Source: Buttiauxella izardii
GTDB lineage: Bacteria; Pseudomonadota; Gammaproteobacteria; Enterobacterales; Enterobacteriaceae
DNA: 64,000 nt
Reading direction: 5' to 3'
Assembly (NCBI RefSeq): GCF_003601925.1
Contig: NZ_QZWH01000034.1
Coordinates: 22,522-86,521 of the forward strand
Part shown: piece after piece, positions 62,328 to 64,000 of the stretch
Position numbering within the stretch: position 1 is the first letter of the stretch
Layout of the letters: each line of letters starts with the position of its first letter
Notes under the pieces: model-generated
Databases searched by the model: none
What the model saw: the letters and a program-made list of their open reading frames with translations, nothing else
What the model was told of the DNA's origin: nothing
Translations under genes and position numbers: made by a program

Positions 62328-63146
62328 ATGGAAACCTTCGCCGTTTTTGGTAACCCAATTCAGCACAGCAAATCACCGCAAATACATAAGATGTTTGCTG
62401 AACAATTAAACATCGAGCATCCATATGGTCGAGTGTTAGCGCCTGTTGATGCTTTTATTGAAACACTGGAGCAATTTTTCCAGGCTGGTGGCAAAGGTAT
62501 CAACATTACCGTTCCTTTTAAGGAGCAGGCATTCGTTCGGGCAGACGAACTGACTGAACGTGCCGCATTAGCGGGAGCGGTGAATACTCTCAAACGTCTG
62601 GAAGATGGTCGTCTGTTGGGGGATAACACTGACGGTATCGGGTTGTTAACCGACCTGGAACGTTTGTCTCTGATCAAACCGAGGCAACGTATTTTATTGG
62701 TAGGCGCTGGTGGAGCAGCAAGAGGAGTATTATTGCCACTGCTTTCGCTTGATTGCGCGGTGACGATAACCAACCGAACATTTTCTCGAGCCCAAGAACT
62801 CGCGCAACTCTTTAGCCATACCGGGAGCATCAAGGCGCTGGAACAGTGTGATCTTGATGGTCATGAATTTGACCTCATCATTAATGCGACTTCGAGTGGA
62901 ATCGCCGGGGATATTCCTGCGATCCCTTCGTCATTGCTTTCACATACCGTTCATTGCTACGACATGTTCTACCAAAAGGGTGAAACCCCCTTCCTGCTCT
63001 GGTGCAAACAGCACGGCGTTCAACATTATGCTGATGGTTTGGGGATGCTGGTGGGGCAAGCCGCCCATGCGTTTTTCCTATGGCACGGCGTTTTACCAGA
63101 AATTGCACCGGTAATAGAGAAGCTAAAACAGGAGCTGTCGGAGTGA
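62328..63146 (+). CDS. aroE: Shikimate 5-dehydrogenase
   Basis: A 272-residue protein, the E. coli length. The substrate-binding N-terminus has the catalytic lysine in TVPFKEQAF (K65 region) and [12 protein letters not shown] with the catalytic aspartate. The NADP domain has [14 protein letters not shown]. It reduces dehydroshikimate to shikimate. It is the last gene of dprA-smg-yrdD-tsaC-aroE. In E. coli the small gene yrdB follows; here yrdA begins (on the other strand) 6 bp later, so yrdB is absent. Confidence 0.98.
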   Translation: METFAVFGNPIQHSKSPQIHKMFAEQLNIEHPYGRVLAPVDAFIETLEQFFQAGGKGINITVPFKEQAFVRADELTERAALAGAVNTLKRLEDGRLLGDNTDGIGLLTDLERLSLIKPRQRILLVGAGGAARGVLLPLLSLDCAVTITNRTFSRAQELAQLFSHTGSIKALEQCDLDGHEFDLIINATSSGIAGDIPAIPSSLLSHTVHCYDMFYQKGETPFLLWCKQHGVQHYADGLGMLVGQAAHAFFLWHGVLPEIAPVIEKLKQELSE

Positions 63147-63152
63147 ATCAGG

Positions 63153-63698
63153 CTATTTGCTTTCCTGAGCGAGATACTCATCTTTCCATCTTACATAATT
63201 ATTGGCTGAATATTTTAAGCCTTCCCGTTCTTCTGGCGTGATAGGGCGAATCTGTTTGACCGGGCTACCCAGATAAAGGTAGCCACTTTCAAGTCGCTTG
63301 TTCTGCGGCACCAGACTTCCCGCACCGATCATTACGTCATCTTCTATTACTACACCATCCAGCAAAATTGATCCCATACCAACCAGAACACGATTACCAA
63401 CAGTGCAGCCGTGCAGCATGACTTTGTGACCCACCGTCACATCTTCACCAATAATGAGCGGATTGCCTTCTGGGTTATAAGAAGATTTATGCGTGACATG
63501 CAGCACACTGCCATCCTGAATATTGCTACGAGCGCCAATAGCGACATAGTTAACGTCGCCGCGAATGGCAACTAATGGCCAAATACTCACATCATCAGCA
63601 AGACGCACATCGCCAATCACCACACTTGAACTATCAAGCATCACGCGTTGACCGATTTCAGGATAAGTATTTTGAAAAGATCGTAATACTGCGGACAT
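63153..63698 (-). CDS. yrdA: YrdA, gamma-carbonic-anhydrase-like protein
   Basis: A 181-residue protein with a left-handed beta-helix built of hexapeptide repeats (IGDVRLADDVSIWPLVAIRG, IGARSNIQDGSVLH, IGEDVTVGHKVMLHG, VEDDVMIGAGSLVP equivalents). The zinc histidines are in VLHVTH and VGHKVMLHG. It is related to gamma-carbonic anhydrases; activity is not proven for this group. The start was set at 63698, with AGAGGTG upstream on the minus strand; the frame to 63794 runs into the rRNA promoter region. It is convergent with aroE. Confidence 0.96.
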   Translation of the reverse strand: MSAVLRSFQNTYPEIGQRVMLDSSSVVIGDVRLADDVSIWPLVAIRGDVNYVAIGARSNIQDGSVLHVTHKSSYNPEGNPLIIGEDVTVGHKVMLHGCTVGNRVLVGMGSILLDGVVIEDDVMIGAGSLVPQNKRLESGYLYLGSPVKQIRPITPEEREGLKYSANNYVRWKDEYLAQESK

Positions 63699-63850
63699 AA
63701 ACACCTCTGGGAGTTCTCTTTGTAGATAGACTTTGGCTGCTTTCTTAAACGATGGCAAGGAGGTAAAGCGGCAAAAACAGGGCAGATCGAACATGATCGC
63801 AGCGAAAAGGGCGAAAACTAATCAGTCAGCGGAAAAGATCGAAAAAAGGG

Positions 63851-63878
63851 TTGTGCAATAAAAAGAGATCCCTATAAT
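63851..63878 (+). promoter_or_regulatory. Ribosomal RNA operon promoter P1
   Basis: TTGTGC (63851-63856), a 16-bp spacer and TATAAT (63873-63878), followed by the GC-rich discriminator GCGCCTCC typical of rRNA P1 promoters. A/T-rich sequence upstream (63820-63850) fits an UP element. The 302-bp stretch 63699-64000 holds only the promoters of this operon. Confidence 0.88.
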
Positions 63879-63959
63879 GCGCCTCCATCGACACGGAACA
63901 TGTGAACAACATCACAGAGTAACGGCGGCGATGAGAGTCAAATATCCTGAAATTAAGGG

Positions 63960-63987
63960 TTGACTCTGAAAGAGGAAAGCGTAATAT
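63960..63987 (+). promoter_or_regulatory. Ribosomal RNA operon promoter P2
   Basis: TTGACT (63960-63965), a 16-bp spacer and TAATAT (63982-63987), about 110 bp downstream of P1, which is the usual tandem spacing. The 16S rRNA gene is not in the window; gene order identifies this as the rrnD position of E. coli. Confidence 0.88.
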
Positions 63988-64000
63988 ACGCCACCTCGAG

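Noticed and set aside
63988..64000. Start of the 16S rRNA gene
   Set aside because: The window ends only 13 bp after the P2 -10 element; the leader and 16S gene are outside.

Overview
The window is a stretch of chromosome from a member of the Enterobacteriaceae. Gene order and protein sequences follow the Escherichia coli yhfZ-to-rrnD interval closely: yhf cluster, nir-cysG, crp, kefGB, the str, S10, spc and alpha ribosomal operons, then trkA, fmt-def and aroE. It is not E. coli itself. A cytosine deaminase gene lies between nirB and tsgA, a LysE-type exporter gene lies between yheT and yheS, yhdN and yrdB are missing, the prepilin peptidase is short, and the Fic toxin-antitoxin pair is a single fused gene. 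I cannot name the genus from sequence alone. No prophage, insertion sequence, CRISPR array or tRNA was seen.

Layout. Positions 1-7013 (+) hold the end of yhfZ and then yhfY-yhfX-yhfW-php-yhfU-yhfT-yhfS, a tightly packed operon of uncharacterised enzymes (two PLP-dependent proteins, a phosphopentomutase-like and a phosphotriesterase-like metalloenzyme, a membrane protein, a PRD-domain protein). Next on the minus strand come the small lipoprotein yhfL and the nirB-nirD-nirC-cysG operon for NADH-dependent nitrite reduction and siroheme synthesis, with a clear FNR plus NarL/NarP promoter. codA (+) and tsgA (-) follow, then ppiA, the yhfG-fic fusion, pabA and argD (+), yhfK and crp (-), yhfA (+), prkB, yheU and yheT (-), a LysE-family gene (+), yheS (-), kefG-kefB-yheV and slyD (+), slyX (-), fkpA, and yheO-tusDCB (+).

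Positions 33860-38416 carry the str operon (rpsL-rpsG-fusA-tufA). bfd-bfr (iron storage and release, with a Fur box) and a convergent gspO/hopD gene separate it from the S10 operon (40143-45153), spc operon (45178-50850) and alpha operon (50853-53835). The known translational control points are recognisable: the S10 leader hairpins, the S7 intercistronic region and the alpha-operon leader.

The last part holds zntR and arfA (+), mscL, trkA, rsmB, fmt and def (-), dprA-smg-yrdD-tsaC-aroE (+) and yrdA (-). The window ends in the tandem P1 and P2 promoters of a ribosomal RNA operon whose 16S gene lies just beyond the right edge.

The most unusual item is the 200-residue Fic protein at 16301-16903. 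Its first 30 or so residues match the antitoxin YhfG and the rest matches Fic, so a two-gene toxin-antitoxin module appears to have become one polypeptide. The second is the complete but functionally unassigned yhf operon. Comparisons with named E. coli proteins are from memory, not from a database search.
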